From Mucilaginibacter sp. (lineage in GTDB: Bacteria; Bacteroidota; Bacteroidia; Sphingobacteriales; Sphingobacteriaceae), in assembly GCA_028288305.1 (NCBI GenBank), contig JAQBOA010000053.1, positions 186,001 to 250,000 of the forward strand: a stretch of DNA of 64,000 bases. The letters run 5' to 3'. Shown piece by piece: positions 17,158-27,300 of this stretch. The number at the start of each line of letters is the position of its first letter. Within the stretch, counting starts at the first letter, position 1. A program made the position numbers and the translations under genes. The notes beneath the pieces are model-generated. The model saw nothing but the letters and a program-made list of their open reading frames with translations, did no database searches and was not told the DNA's origin.

Positions 17158-18405
17158 ATGATATTTTTAAAACTTTTAAGAGAAAGCTTTTTATTTGCCA
17201 ATGATGCCTTAAGGCAAAATAAACTGCGCACATTTCTTTCATTGCTGGGGGTAACTATAGGCATATTCACCATCATATCTGTTTTTTCTGCTGTTGATAC
17301 ATTGCGCAACAATCTGCAAAAAAGTGTAAATAAATTGGGCAGTAACAGTATTTATGTTGAAAAATGGCCCTGGGTAATGAACGAAAATTCGCCCTGGTGG
17401 AAATATTTACAGCGGCCAGATCCTAAATTGAGGGAGTTTGATCTGCTTCAAAAGCGCAGTCAAACCGCCCTGGCTATATCATACGAGATAAATATTGATA
17501 ACCGTATTGTTAAATATAAGAGCAACACGGTTGATGGCGCACAAATTGATGCTACTTCGCAGGACCATAACAAAACCTGGAATTTTGATTTTGCAGATGG
17601 AAGATACTTTACCGACCTGGAGTCGAGAGCAGGCAGCCCTGTAACTGTTATTGGTTATGATATTGCAATGGATTTATTTCCGGATGGGGGAGCAGTTGGC
17701 AAGCAATTAAAAATAATGGGACGTAATGTTACAGTAATTGGTGTATTTAAAAAAGAGGGAAGCGATATATTAGGAATATCAGATGATAAGCAAATACTGC
17801 TGCCTTTAAACTTTGCAAAAAACGTTATTGATATACAAAATGCAAATTATCGTCCTCACATTGTAGTAAGGGGTAAAGATGGTATTACCGATGTAGAAGT
17901 GGAAAGCGAATTAAGAGGATTAATGCGTTCAATACGACGCTTAAGGCCAGGGGAAGACGATAATTTTGCTTTAAATAAAACAACCATACTTTCCAATCAA
18001 TTAGATATAGTATTTGGAGTACTGAATATAGCAGGTATAATTATAGGTGGTTTTTCGATACTCGTTGGCGGGTTTGGTATTGCCAATATTATGTTTGTTT
18101 CTGTCAAAGAGCGTACCAATATTATAGGCATCCAAAAATCACTCGGCGCTAAAAGTTATTTTATTTTACTTCAGTTTTTATTAGAATCAATTATCCTGTG
18201 TTTAATGGGAGGGGTCATAGGGCTGGGGCTTGTTTATGGCTTAACTTTTATAGTTAAGGCTGCAGCTGATATCCAGGTAGTATTGGATATAAAAAATATA
18301 ATTGTGGGTATTGGTACATCGCTCAGCATAGGAGTAATTTCGGGCATAATACCGGCTTATTTTGCGGCAAAACTCGACCCGGTTGAAGCTATAAGGTCGA
18401 ATTAG
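17158..18405 (+). CDS. MacB/FtsX-type ABC transporter permease
   Basis: 415 residues. Type VII ABC permease topology: an N-terminal membrane helix (LRTFLSLLGVTIGIFTIISVFSA region, about 22-50), a periplasmic MacB-like core domain (about 50-280), then three C-terminal helices with the conserved IMFVSVKERTNIIGIQKSLGA coupling segment and the final LDPVEAIR. Such permeases work with LolD-type ATPases in lipoprotein, peptide or drug export. No ATPase is adjacent; the candidate at 10830-11552 is on the same strand. Substrate unknown. Confidence 0.92.
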   Translation: MIFLKLLRESFLFANDALRQNKLRTFLSLLGVTIGIFTIISVFSAVDTLRNNLQKSVNKLGSNSIYVEKWPWVMNENSPWWKYLQRPDPKLREFDLLQKRSQTALAISYEINIDNRIVKYKSNTVDGAQIDATSQDHNKTWNFDFADGRYFTDLESRAGSPVTVIGYDIAMDLFPDGGAVGKQLKIMGRNVTVIGVFKKEGSDILGISDDKQILLPLNFAKNVIDIQNANYRPHIVVRGKDGITDVEVESELRGLMRSIRRLRPGEDDNFALNKTTILSNQLDIVFGVLNIAGIIIGGFSILVGGFGIANIMFVSVKERTNIIGIQKSLGAKSYFILLQFLLESIILCLMGGVIGLGLVYGLTFIVKAAADIQVVLDIKNIIVGIGTSLSIGVISGIIPAYFAAKLDPVEAIRSN

Positions 18406-18540
18406 GTTGAATGGTTGATTGAGTTGATTAAGTGAGTGGTTGTTGATTAAGTGAATGGTTGATTGGGTTGATTAGGTGAGTTGTTAGAAAATTCAATCTA
18501 ATCAACCGCTCACCCAATCAACTACTCTCCAACCCTCATA
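18406..18540. repeat. gttgattaagtga word array, inverted
   Basis: Words ggttgattgagttgattaag and variants repeat about four times at 18412-18484, then the complementary caatctaatcaaccgctcac and ccaatcaactac follow at 18494-18530. The gap separates the permease from gltA. Confidence 0.6.
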
Positions 18541-18592
18541 AAAATATTACAATTAGTAAATATACATGCCGCTTTAAATACACGGATTTTTC

Positions 18593-18600
18593 TACATTTG
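18593..18600 (+). promoter_or_regulatory. candidate -7 box of gltA promoter
   Basis: TACATTTG fits TAnnTTTG. Transcription from about 18607 would exclude the in-frame ATG at 18598, supporting the inner start at 18622 for citrate synthase. Confidence 0.5.
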
Positions 18601-18621
18601 TTGCGAACAAAATATTTTGCA

Positions 18622-19908
18622 ATGTCTGAGACAGCACAATTAAAAATTGGTGATAAAACTTTTGATCTTCCTATTATTGAGGGTACTGAAGGCGAAAAAG
18701 CTATTGATATTTCTAAACTTAGAGACCAAACCGGGTATGTAACACTCGACATTGGCTATAAAAATACTGGCGCTACCAAAAGCGCCATTACTTTTTTAGA
18801 TGGTGAAGAGGGCATACTTAAATACCGCGGGTATCCTATAGAACAGCTGGCCGAAAAATCAAGCTTTATTGAAGTGGCTTATTTGCTGATCTATGGCGAA
18901 TTACCTACTGAACAGGAATTAAACCATTTTCAGTATGAAATAAGCCGGCATACACTGGTACATGAAGATATGAAGAAGTTTTTTGATGGGTTTCCATCAA
19001 ATGCTCATCCTATGGGTCAGTTATCTTCATTGGTTTGTGCTTTATCTGCATTTTATCCAGAGTCATTAAAATCTTTACAAACTGAGGAAGAGCTGCATTT
19101 AAGCATTATTAAAATGCTTGCTAAAATGGCAACCATAGTTTCATGGATATATAAAAAATCCCTGGGCCACCCCTACATTTATCCGCAAAATAAATATGAT
19201 TTTGTAACCAATTTCCTGTATATGACCTTTGGCCAACGTACAGAACAAATTGTGATTGATCCGGTAATTGTTAGTGCGATGAATACCCTGCTGATATTAC
19301 ACGCTGATCATGAGCAAAATTGCTCAACCTCAACTGTCCGCATGGTAGGTTCGTCCGAATCAAATATTTACGCTTCTGTTTCTGCCGGCATATCTGCTTT
19401 ATGGGGTCCTTTGCACGGAGGGGCAAACCAGGCTGTAATTGAAATGCTTGAAAAAATAAAAGAAGACGGTGGTGATACCGACAAATGGATAGCTAAAGCA
19501 AAAGATAAAAACGACCCTTTCCGGTTAATGGGATTTGGGCACAGGGTATATAAAAACTTTGATCCAAGGGCAAAGATCATCAAAAAGGCTTGCGACGATA
19601 TTTTAGAAAAACTGGGTATTGATGACGAAGTACTGGACATTGCCAAAAAACTGGAAGACGTAGCGTTAAAAGACCCTTACTTTGTTGAACGTAAATTATA
19701 TCCTAACGTTGATTTTTATTCAGGCATTATTTACAGGGCCTTAGGTTTCCCTACCGATATGTTTACCGTTTTGTTTGCCTTAGGACGTCTTCCGGGATGG
19801 ATTGCCCAATGGAAGGAAATGAAGGAAAATAAAGAACCTATAGGTCGCCCGCGTCAAATATTTGTAGGCCCTACCAACAGGGATTATGTGGATATAAAAA
19901 ACAGGTAG
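18622..19908 (+). CDS. gltA: citrate synthase
   Basis: 428 residues from the ATG giving MSETAQLKIGDKTFDLP. An ATG 24 bp upstream lies inside the predicted promoter. It condenses acetyl-CoA and oxaloacetate at the entry of the citric acid cycle. Catalytic blocks: HADHEQNCSTSTVR, GPLHGGANQAV and MGFGHRVYKNFDPRAK, with the conserved aspartate in FYSGIIYRALGFP following VDFYSG. The length and N-terminal beta domain indicate the type I/II hexameric Gram-negative form, often NADH-sensitive. Intact. Confidence 0.97.
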   Translation: MSETAQLKIGDKTFDLPIIEGTEGEKAIDISKLRDQTGYVTLDIGYKNTGATKSAITFLDGEEGILKYRGYPIEQLAEKSSFIEVAYLLIYGELPTEQELNHFQYEISRHTLVHEDMKKFFDGFPSNAHPMGQLSSLVCALSAFYPESLKSLQTEEELHLSIIKMLAKMATIVSWIYKKSLGHPYIYPQNKYDFVTNFLYMTFGQRTEQIVIDPVIVSAMNTLLILHADHEQNCSTSTVRMVGSSESNIYASVSAGISALWGPLHGGANQAVIEMLEKIKEDGGDTDKWIAKAKDKNDPFRLMGFGHRVYKNFDPRAKIIKKACDDILEKLGIDDEVLDIAKKLEDVALKDPYFVERKLYPNVDFYSGIIYRALGFPTDMFTVLFALGRLPGWIAQWKEMKENKEPIGRPRQIFVGPTNRDYVDIKNR

Positions 19909-19977
19909 GCGATTGGTCATTGGGTCATTAGTCATTGGTCATTTTTTCTTAATCGGAATTTTCAGGATATATTAAAA

Positions 19978-20008
19978 AACTTACGAAGTCTCGAAGACTT
20001 CGTAAGTT
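19978..20008. terminator. palindrome after gltA
   Basis: Arms aacttacgaagtct (19978-19991) and agacttcgtaagtt (19995-20008) pair perfectly over 14 bp with a 3-nt loop. It may terminate gltA, but the sequence type is also a common dispersed palindrome in Bacteroidota. No long T-run. Confidence 0.45.
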
Positions 20009-20085
20009 TGCTGCTCAACAATACGCCACAACCTTACCTTCTTATCAGCGAAATCCATCAATCAGCTTAATCAGCGGTCCCGACA

Positions 20086-20122
20086 AATAAAAAAGCCCGC
20101 TGGGATTATCCATACGGGCTTT
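20086..20122 (-). terminator. terminator of SusE/F-like remnant
   Basis: Stem aaagcccg (20092-20099) with cgggcttt (20115-20122). On the minus strand it ends in a T-rich run (cttttttatt). Correctly oriented and 36 bp after the stop of the remnant. Confidence 0.75.
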
Positions 20123-20157
20123 CAAATCAATCAATTCTCAGTAATATCTTATTATGC

Positions 20158-20922
20158 TTATTGAAGTGTATAAGTAGTCGTTACAAAAGGGAACGTAATA
20201 TTATTACCATAGGTAGTCGTACCAAAAGGAGTTGCCGGCATATTAAACGTCACGGTGTGACTCCCAGATGTAGCAACAGATATATTGCCATTTTTTGTAT
20301 CATTCAATGTATTAGCAATGCCATAGCCTACAGTACCAGAATTGGGAATACCCCAGCTATTAGTCCAGGCGGCATCCTGTCGTACTTTAAATGAGCCGGT
20401 AGAAACTAATGGTAGAGTAGCAACCCAATTTTGATTCCCATCATTGAGGTATTTCATTGGAACATCTGTTGACCATCCTTGTGCTGCATCTCCAATAATG
20501 CTATAAAAGTCTGCAGGAACAATAGTCAGCGTATTGGCATTTAAATCAAGTGTTACCAAATATTGGCCTGGCGCAGAAGGAGCGTAAAAGTTATTGGAGC
20601 CGTTATATGTTACTGTATAATTTGCTGAAGTACCGGAAGTACTTGCAGATTGAGTAGTAGCATATTTGTTTGCCCAACCTTTAGTTGGTGTAATTAAAAA
20701 CTGGTTGTTGCCCGTGGTAAAATTAATTATACCAACATAAATACCGTTACCGGTTATAGAAACTAAACTATCCTCTTGAGGGCCCGGATTAGCCCAGCCT
20801 TCATAAGCGCCCGGGCGGACATAATGAAAAACAGTGGAGCGGTGATTTTCCGGCGTTTTATAAGTGGTTAGAGAGGTTTTGGTAGGAGGAGTTTGAGGTT
20901 GGAAGGTGAGACCTGAAAGCAT
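20158..20922 (-). pseudogene. truncated SusE/SusF-like starch-binding protein
   Basis: 254 residues of open frame. Two tandem modules (KGWANKYATTQ..YLVTLDLNANTLTIVP, then YSIIGDAAQGWSTDVPMKYL..GSFKVRQDAAW) match the C-terminal carbohydrate-binding modules of SusE/SusF outer-membrane lipoproteins. The signal peptide, lipobox and N-terminal immunoglobulin-like part are absent. The first 30 residues look like junction sequence. In another frame just upstream, 20945-20995 encodes a GNFNLPNTYGDNT fragment that resembles the end of such a protein (compare TFNMPATPFGTTTYGNN here). No SusC/SusD partner is nearby and an IS element sits 220 bp away. I read this as a decayed remnant, though the remaining frame is intact and has a terminator. 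Confidence 0.6.
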
Positions 20923-21145
20923 AAAATTACCATAGACATCGGTACTTGCATAGTGTTATCACCATAGGTGTTCGGAAGATTGAAATTGCCGTAAAAACTC
21001 CCTCCCTCGGGAGGGGCGCGATTGCTTGCGAAGTGGCGGGGAGGGGTTTCGCCGTTAATACACTCACAACTAACTATGTTTTCAACTTTGTAAAATTGTA
21101 GCATGGGGTAGAATAGTTCGCTAAACCCCTACCTCCTCCTTCCCC
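20923..21145. repeat. SusE/F remnant fragment and G/C-rich intergenic repeat
   Basis: This gap holds a second SusE/F-like C-terminal fragment (minus strand, about 20945-20995), then a hairpin-prone block ctccctcgggaggggcgcga with ggcggggaggggtttcgcc at 21001-21053. It ends with the target sequence of the adjacent IS. Confidence 0.5.
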
Positions 21146-22595
21146 CAATGTCATTAAGTTAAGGCAGTAAATGGTTGATAATCAATTATTTAACTTTTAA
21201 TTCTGCAATATATTTTGTATATTTAGTTCATAATCAAATAGTTAAAATGCAAAAAAAACCTCATATTTAATCGTGGAAAAATTGAGGGAAACCATTTTAA
21301 GCAGGGAACTGGTTTTGGAATTTAAGAAGAATGAGCAAGACTTTACCAGAAACCGAAAGCAGCCCTTTGTTGCTACATTGCTTTTTATGCTGAATTTACT
21401 TCGGCGTAGTCTTGTAATTGAAATAGATGGCTTTGTATGTTACCTAAAAGAGCGATTGTCATCCGGCAGCAATCACAGATTTACTTCCAGTGCGTTTATT
21501 CAAAATAGGAAGAAGATAGACCCCAAAATCTTTAACCGTTTATCAGAGGTAATTATTGAGAATTTCTATACTTCTGACAATGATGCACTAAATTATTTTC
21601 ATGGTTTCAGGGTGCTTGCTGTGGATGGTTCCTGGCTTACGCTTCCTGCCGCCAATGACTTAAAAAAGAGTTTTAGTGTAATAAAAAACAAGTCTGGGGT
21701 GGATGTTGTACAAGCAAAGGCCTCGGTTTTGTATGACGTTTTAAATGAGATAGCATTAGATGCCATTCTGAGTAGCTTAGACACAGGAGAGCGGGAACTT
21801 GCATTACAACATCAGCATCAATGGAAAAAGGGGGATTTGATAATATATGACCGGGGATATCCATCTTATGACTTTATATATGAACATGTTAAGGCTAAGA
21901 CAGATTGCTTGATAAGGGTGACTGTAAATAGTTCTGCAGTTATAAAAACGTTTTTAGAAGGAGGCAAAAAATCCGTAGTTACAGACATTTATCCGGGGAA
22001 GAATGTATCCTTCAAAGATAAGGATTACACCAGGCATACGGGATTGAAAGTCCGGTTGATACGTGTTGAACTGCCAACAGGGGAAGTTGAAATATTGATA
22101 AACACCTTATTAGATAGCCGAAGATACCCCACCAAGATGTTTAAGGAATTGTATTTTTTGAGATGGGGTGTTGAGACTTTTTACGATGAATTAAAGAATA
22201 AACTTAAGGTGGAATACTTCACAGGCTATTCAGAGGTAAGCATTAGACAGGACTTCTTATGTGCAATATTCATTAGCAACCTGCAATCCATTATGGTGAA
22301 TGATCTGAAAGAAGAGCTAATTGAACAGAATCACGGCAAAAAATATGACTATAAGGTAAATGCCAATTTATCCTATGGCTTTTTGAAAAACAGGATACTG
22401 GAACTACTATATCAAGAGGCACCATTGGACAATATCTTTAATGAATTAGAGGCATTGTTTCTTAACAATACCATCCCGATAAGAAAAAATCGAACCAATA
22501 TCAGAAATACAGATAAATTCAAACACAGAATAAAACCAAAAGTCTCTAAAAATCAAAGAGATGCTATATGAAATTCCCTTAACTTAATGACATTG
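21146..22595 (+). mobile_element. complete IS4-family insertion sequence
   Basis: 1450 bp. Terminal inverted repeats caatgtcattaagttaagg at 21146-21164 and its exact complement at 22577-22595 (19 bp perfect). An 11-bp direct duplication cctccttcccc flanks both ends (21135-21145 and 22596-22606), the size expected for IS4-family transposition. One intact transposase fills the interior. Perfect ends and duplication indicate a recent, probably still active insertion. Confidence 0.95.
21273..22571 (+). CDS. IS4-family DDE transposase
   Basis: 432 residues. The DDE residues are visible: first Asp in LAVDGSWLTLP, second in IIYDRGYPSYDF, and the glutamate in the YREK-like block YFLRWGVETFYDELKNKLKV (R, E and K spacing as in IS4). 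The N-terminal helix-rich DNA-binding part includes NHRFTSSAFIQNRKKI. It is basic at the C-terminus (FKHRIKPKVSKNQRD). It catalyses cut-and-paste movement of the surrounding element. The frame is intact. The start at the ATG giving MEKLRETIL is chosen as the first in frame after the left end. Confidence 0.95.
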   Translation: MEKLRETILSRELVLEFKKNEQDFTRNRKQPFVATLLFMLNLLRRSLVIEIDGFVCYLKERLSSGSNHRFTSSAFIQNRKKIDPKIFNRLSEVIIENFYTSDNDALNYFHGFRVLAVDGSWLTLPAANDLKKSFSVIKNKSGVDVVQAKASVLYDVLNEIALDAILSSLDTGERELALQHQHQWKKGDLIIYDRGYPSYDFIYEHVKAKTDCLIRVTVNSSAVIKTFLEGGKKSVVTDIYPGKNVSFKDKDYTRHTGLKVRLIRVELPTGEVEILINTLLDSRRYPTKMFKELYFLRWGVETFYDELKNKLKVEYFTGYSEVSIRQDFLCAIFISNLQSIMVNDLKEELIEQNHGKKYDYKVNANLSYGFLKNRILELLYQEAPLDNIFNELEALFLNNTIPIRKNRTNIRNTDKFKHRIKPKVSKNQRDAI

Positions 22596-22715
22596 CCTCC
22601 TTCCCCGAGGAAGGAATCGCTCTTGTCCACTGCTTTTGAAAATTTCTTCCGAACAGGCATAGTTACCACACCTGCAAATGCAAGGCAAAGCAAGAGTAAA
22701 GCCTAAGACTATAAA

Positions 22716-22988
22716 TTATTCTGCCGTCGTAGGGTCGATGGTTGCAAATACCTTACTTACTGAATTTGCAGGAAATCCGCCCTGTTTTGCATGCTCCTTA
22801 ACCGTTTCTTCGTTAGGTGCATTGTAAATACAATAAATTTTGTCGGCAGTTACATAGCTGTTTACCCACTGTATCTGCGGCCCCATTTTGTTTAATACAC
22901 CGCACGAGGTTTGTGAAATAGCCTTTAATTGCTCCGAAGTCAACTGACCAGCACCCGGAATTTCTCTTTCAATTACATACTTTGGCAT
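22716..22988 (-). CDS. DUF4242 family protein
   Basis: 90 residues. MPKYVIEREIPGAGQLTSEQLKAISQTSC followed by IQWVNSYVTADKIYCIYNAP and HAKQGGFPANSVSKV is the DUF4242 pattern, a small ferredoxin-like fold sometimes annotated as nickel-binding. Cytosolic, with no signal. Conserved Cys29 and Cys53 and His66 could bind metal, but this is inference. Monocistronic, next to the IS element. Function unknown. Confidence 0.85.
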   Translation of the reverse strand: MPKYVIEREIPGAGQLTSEQLKAISQTSCGVLNKMGPQIQWVNSYVTADKIYCIYNAPNEETVKEHAKQGGFPANSVSKVFATIDPTTAE

Positions 22989-23257
22989 AGTTGTAGGTTT
23001 TAATGTGAGACAAAAAGGTAACAGAATATGATATTATTGTTCTGTTTATCAAACTATAACAAAAATAATAAAATTAATTTATCAATATATCAAATTGCTT
23101 CGCTATCAGGCAGATAAAATCTACAGCTATATAAAAACCAGCGGTTGGAAAGACCGAAAAAGGAAATAGGTTTAAGCGTCATCGCAAGGAGTGAAGCAAT
23201 TTACTCTTTGCCATCCGGTGCTTGCAGGTGATAACACCTACAAGGGCGTATAAGTTG
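22989..23257. other. gene-free gap with short palindromes
   Basis: Contains gcgtcatcgcaaggagtgaa (23176-23195), resembling dispersed repeat sequences, and a hairpin ttgcaggtgataacacctac(aa) at 23223-23244 just after the tube-protein stop that could end its transcript. No coding region seen. Confidence 0.4.
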
Positions 23258-23758
23258 CTACGGCTCTACCGGTTCTGTTATGGCTGTATCCCGTTCCCAT
23301 CCCTCATTTTCTATTTTGATATGCTCTATCGCAATGGCATTGCAATTGGCATCAAGATCTGGCAGTGCCTGGTATTCCGAAACCCAGCAACGGTAAACGT
23401 TATAGGCATAAACGAGCTGGCCGGCTTCGTTGTAAAGCTCAATTCGGATATCTTTCCTGAAATCTTTCAGGGAAACTTCTATACCTGCTCCGTGGCTCCA
23501 TACCAGGTTTGCCCATTCTTCAAACACATGATCGTATGTGATACCGCGCTCAAGTGTTATAGGCTCATATTCGGTAATTCCAGGCGATTTACGACTGGTA
23601 CTTGGATCACTTCCTTCACGGTTTATTAATACTTCGGTAATTCTTTTGAGGCCACTGATTCTGTTTACACCTGCCACATATCTGCCGTCCCACTTTACAC
23701 GAAATTTAAAGTTTTTATAGGGGTCGAAACGTTCTGGATTTACTGTAAATTCTGCCAT
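23258..23758 (-). CDS. phage/contractile-injection tail tube protein (gp19-like)
   Basis: 166 residues. The sequence FDPYKNFKFRVKWDGRYVAGVNRISGLKRI..EVLINREGSDPSTSRKSPGITEYEPITLERGIT is the T4 gp19-like tail-tube family, shared by phage tails and extracellular contractile injection systems. The family normally polymerises into the inner tube of a sheath-tube machine. Here no sheath, baseplate, spike or AAA ATPase gene is present in the neighbourhood; the only same-strand neighbour is an 89-residue unknown 35 bp upstream. It is therefore an orphan: a degenerate system, a stand-alone assembly, or a component acting in trans. Confidence 0.85.
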   Translation of the reverse strand: MAEFTVNPERFDPYKNFKFRVKWDGRYVAGVNRISGLKRITEVLINREGSDPSTSRKSPGITEYEPITLERGITYDHVFEEWANLVWSHGAGIEVSLKDFRKDIRIELYNEAGQLVYAYNVYRCWVSEYQALPDLDANCNAIAIEHIKIENEGWERDTAITEPVEP

Positions 23759-23793
23759 GATTTTTTAGTAAATAAGTATAGGTTTACAGGTAA

Positions 23794-24063
23794 CTATTCA
23801 GATATATCTACAGGTAAAAATCCTAATACATCCGGGTCTACTTTATCTGTAGGCTTTACTTGTCTAGAGGATATTAACTGTGAAACCTTTTCACATCTCT
23901 GCATAACAGAATAAAGGTCATTTTGCAAGTCGTGGTAAACATCTCTTTCCTCTTTGTCGAGAAAATCCTTATTGTCTTTTAACTTTTGATATTGTTCTTC
24001 ATTAAAATTTTCCATGTTACTTAAATCTTTAATGAGTTTGGTATAATACTGTCTATAATTCAC
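23794..24063 (-). CDS. small charged protein upstream of tube protein
   Basis: 89 residues if the GTG at 24063 is used, or 73 from the ATG at 24015 (MENFNEEQYQKLKDNKDFLDKE). Predominantly helical and highly charged with no signal or membrane segment. Ends DPDVLGFLPVDISE. It lies 35 bp upstream of the tail-tube gene on the same strand, so the two are probably cotranscribed. I recognise no family. A chaperone or small tail component is possible from context alone. Confidence 0.5.
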   Translation of the reverse strand: MNYRQYYTKLIKDLSNMENFNEEQYQKLKDNKDFLDKEERDVYHDLQNDLYSVMQRCEKVSQLISSRQVKPTDKVDPDVLGFLPVDISE

Positions 24064-24395
24064 GACTTGATATGATATGACTTAACTTGTCGGGAAACAC
24101 CAGTTTAAGCGTATTGTTTTAAATATTTATAAATTATTTTCGATAAATTTCTAACACATTGATATATAGATTTGCTTTGTTACCCGGCAGATAAAATAGT
24201 TGAGAAGGGCCAACGTTTTTTAGGAAACTTCAATTTAACCTGATGTTCCAGGCGTTCCAAATGTTCCAGGCGTTCATCTCAAATTGGAACGGAACACTTT
24301 GTTGGTGTTATCCGTAAGCCCCCTCTAAATCTCCCCCGTTAGGGGAGACTTTAAAATTTAAAATCCAAAATCGTAAATTGTAATTCCGAAATTGT
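24064..24395. repeat. gap with tgttccaggcgttc word array
   Basis: atgttccaggcgttcc is repeated twice at 24242-24276 and answered by ggaacggaac at 24286-24295. A second hairpin-like block, ccctctaaatctcccccgtt then aggggagact, lies at about 24320-24350. No gene is evident. Confidence 0.5.
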
Positions 24396-27300
24396 CTAAT
24401 CTCCGTCCTGGGTGTTGAACAAGTACGTTTCGGTATTGCCATGAGGTATGTTGATCATTCCACCATGAACTTGCTGCCACCAAAAGAGCATGCGCGGTCT
24501 TTCGCGGTTACCTATTTCATTCATGGAGTCGGCATCATACAGGCGGCCATTCACCATAACGTATTTAATTTTTTCGCTGTTGCGGATATCATCAAGCGGG
24601 TTTTCGTTGAGTATGATGAGGTCTGCCAGTTTCCCGGTTTCAAGTGAGCCAATTTCTTTGTCCATCCCTAAATAACTAGCCCCGTTCATAGTAGCACAGC
24701 GTATGGCCTGCATGGGCGTCATGCCTCCCTGGGCAAGCATCCAAAGTTCCCAATGTGCTCCAAGTCCCTGCAGTTGTCCATGGGAACCTAAATTAACTTT
24801 TGTACCACCATCGGCTATTTGCTTTACATATTTAGAAACTTCAATATGGCCATAGTCACCATACTCAGAGGTAGTTCTGCGCCTGGAGCGTGCATCCACT
24901 ATATATTGAGGGGTAAAATTAAGCAGGTGCTCATTTTTCCAAACCTCTGTACGGTCGTACCAAAAGTTTTCGCCAAATTGGGTACCATAGCTCACTATCA
25001 AAGTAGGCGTATGGCCAGATTTACTACTATTCCAAAGGCTTTTTACATCCTTATAAACGGGCCAAACAGGAATACTATGTTCAATGCCGGTATGGCCGTC
25101 CAGTATCATATTCATATTTGTAAAAAACGTTGACCCACCTTCTGGCACCACTTCCATCTGCAATTCACGGGCAGCCTCAATAATCTGCTGGCGCTGCTCA
25201 CGCCTTGGCTGGTTATAGCTTTTTACTGAAAACGCGCCAACTGCTTTTAACCTGCGTAAATTGGAACGGGCATCATCAAGGCTGTTGATCACTGCTTTAA
25301 AATCGCCATCGGCACCATACAAAATAGTTCCTGTAGAGTAAACCCTTGGCCCCACCATATTACCTGCCTTTAACATTTCGGACTGACTAAAAACCATCTC
25401 TGTATTGCTGGATGGATCGTGCGAGGTAGTAACACCATAGGCCAGGTTTGCATAGTAATGCCAATCCTGCTGGGGCGAAATGCCATCAGGGCTGGTGTTT
25501 AAATGGGCATGGACATCAACTATTCCTGGCATAACAGTCTTTCCTCTGATGTCATAGATCTTAGCATCCGCCGGAATTTGTATATCTGCTGCTTTGCCGA
25601 TAGCCGATACTTTATTCTGATCAATAATGATTATGCCATTTTCAATTACCTCATCACCCTTCATGGTAATTATGCGGGCATTTGTAAAAGCAATTTTCCC
25701 ATCTGGAACATCCGTTTTTAAAATAAGACCAATGTCGATACCAGCAGTATCAATAGGTGGGGTTTTATCGGTACCGTCGTCAGCAAACGGGAAAGCATTA
25801 CGTATATCTCTTACAAAATATTTAGGCCCTAATGTCCACATCAGTTTCTGGCTATCCTTACTCCAATGCAGATAAGTACCTGCATCGCGGGTTAGTTTGT
25901 TTAATGGGATGGCCTTATTAGCAGCCGTTAAATCCTGTACGTTGCCTGTACTAACCATTGGGGTTAAATAGCAGTTGAATAACTCTGTAAAGGCCATCCA
26001 TTTGCCATCGGGACTTGGGTTAAACTGTGTTGTATATTTTGAAGTGTATAAAGTTTGTTGGTTAGCTCCGGTGGTATCCATAACCTTAAAGGCTTTTTTA
26101 TCGCCTTCGGTGCTTTGATAATATATTTTGGAATCATCCGTAGAAAATTGAGGGTATACACCATTATTGATAATTATTTTTGGCGTGCCACCGTTGGCTG
26201 AAATAGTATATATCCCCGGATTGTTGCCAAATGCAAACCCCGATGTTTGGTTTCCTACACCTTTCCTGTATATGATCTTATCACCTTTATTTGAAAATTT
26301 TGGTGAATAATAAAACCCTTTTTCCGCAGTGAGTCTTGTGACCTGGCAGGTTGTGAGATCTATTTTATTTACAGATCCCTTTAGCTCGTCGCTCCAGTCA
26401 ACATAAACCAGTGACTTTCCATCCGGGCTGAACGCCGGTTCATACTCAAAATCATTTGTAGCAGTTATGCGGTCAGGTTTTCCATTAGGCAAAGCTTTTG
26501 TATAAATATAACCTGCGGCATTAAACGCAACAACTTTTCCATCCGGTGATGTAGTTAGCTGACGGATCATTTTAACAGGAAATTCATCCTGAAAAACCTT
26601 TTGAGGGAAATGCAATGCATCAGTAATAGTTTGCTGGGCAGTAACTTCAAAAGGAATCTGGACAGGATTTAGAGTATTTATATCCAGGTTCCATATCTTA
26701 CCCTTTGCGTAAAAAATTATGCTTTTACTATCCGGCGTCCATCCGAAGTTAGGGTATACTCCAAATATGGCCCAGGTTTCTTGTTGGTCATGGGAAAGGT
26801 CATCGTATACGGGCCATTCTTCGCCGGTGCTTAAATTATGAATGTATAATACTGATTTTAACCTTATCCGTTTTACAAAAGCCAGTAGTTTGCCATCTGG
26901 CGATATTTGCGGCCTGCAAGCGCCACCTCCACCACCGGCTACGGTTTCAATTTCACCTGTTTGGCGGTTTAATCTTAATATTGCGTATATGCCCTGGTTT
27001 GGATCTTTATTGTATTGAAATTCAGGTCCAGGGGTAACATCTTCGCTCCAGTAAACAAATTTACCATCGGGCGAAACAATAGGCTCGCCTGCATCCTGCT
27101 GATCGTTTTTACGCTTAGTAAGCTGGATACCTTCGCCGCCTGTTTTATGGTAGAGCCACATTTCACCTGCCCCAAGGGAACGTGTACCTGTAAAATGTTT
27201 ACGTGCAACCAAAAATTGGCCGTCGGGTGTCCATGAGGCGTTATTCAGCAGCCTGAAGTTCTCTTTAGTAATTGCATGCTTATTACTGCCATCGCTGTTC

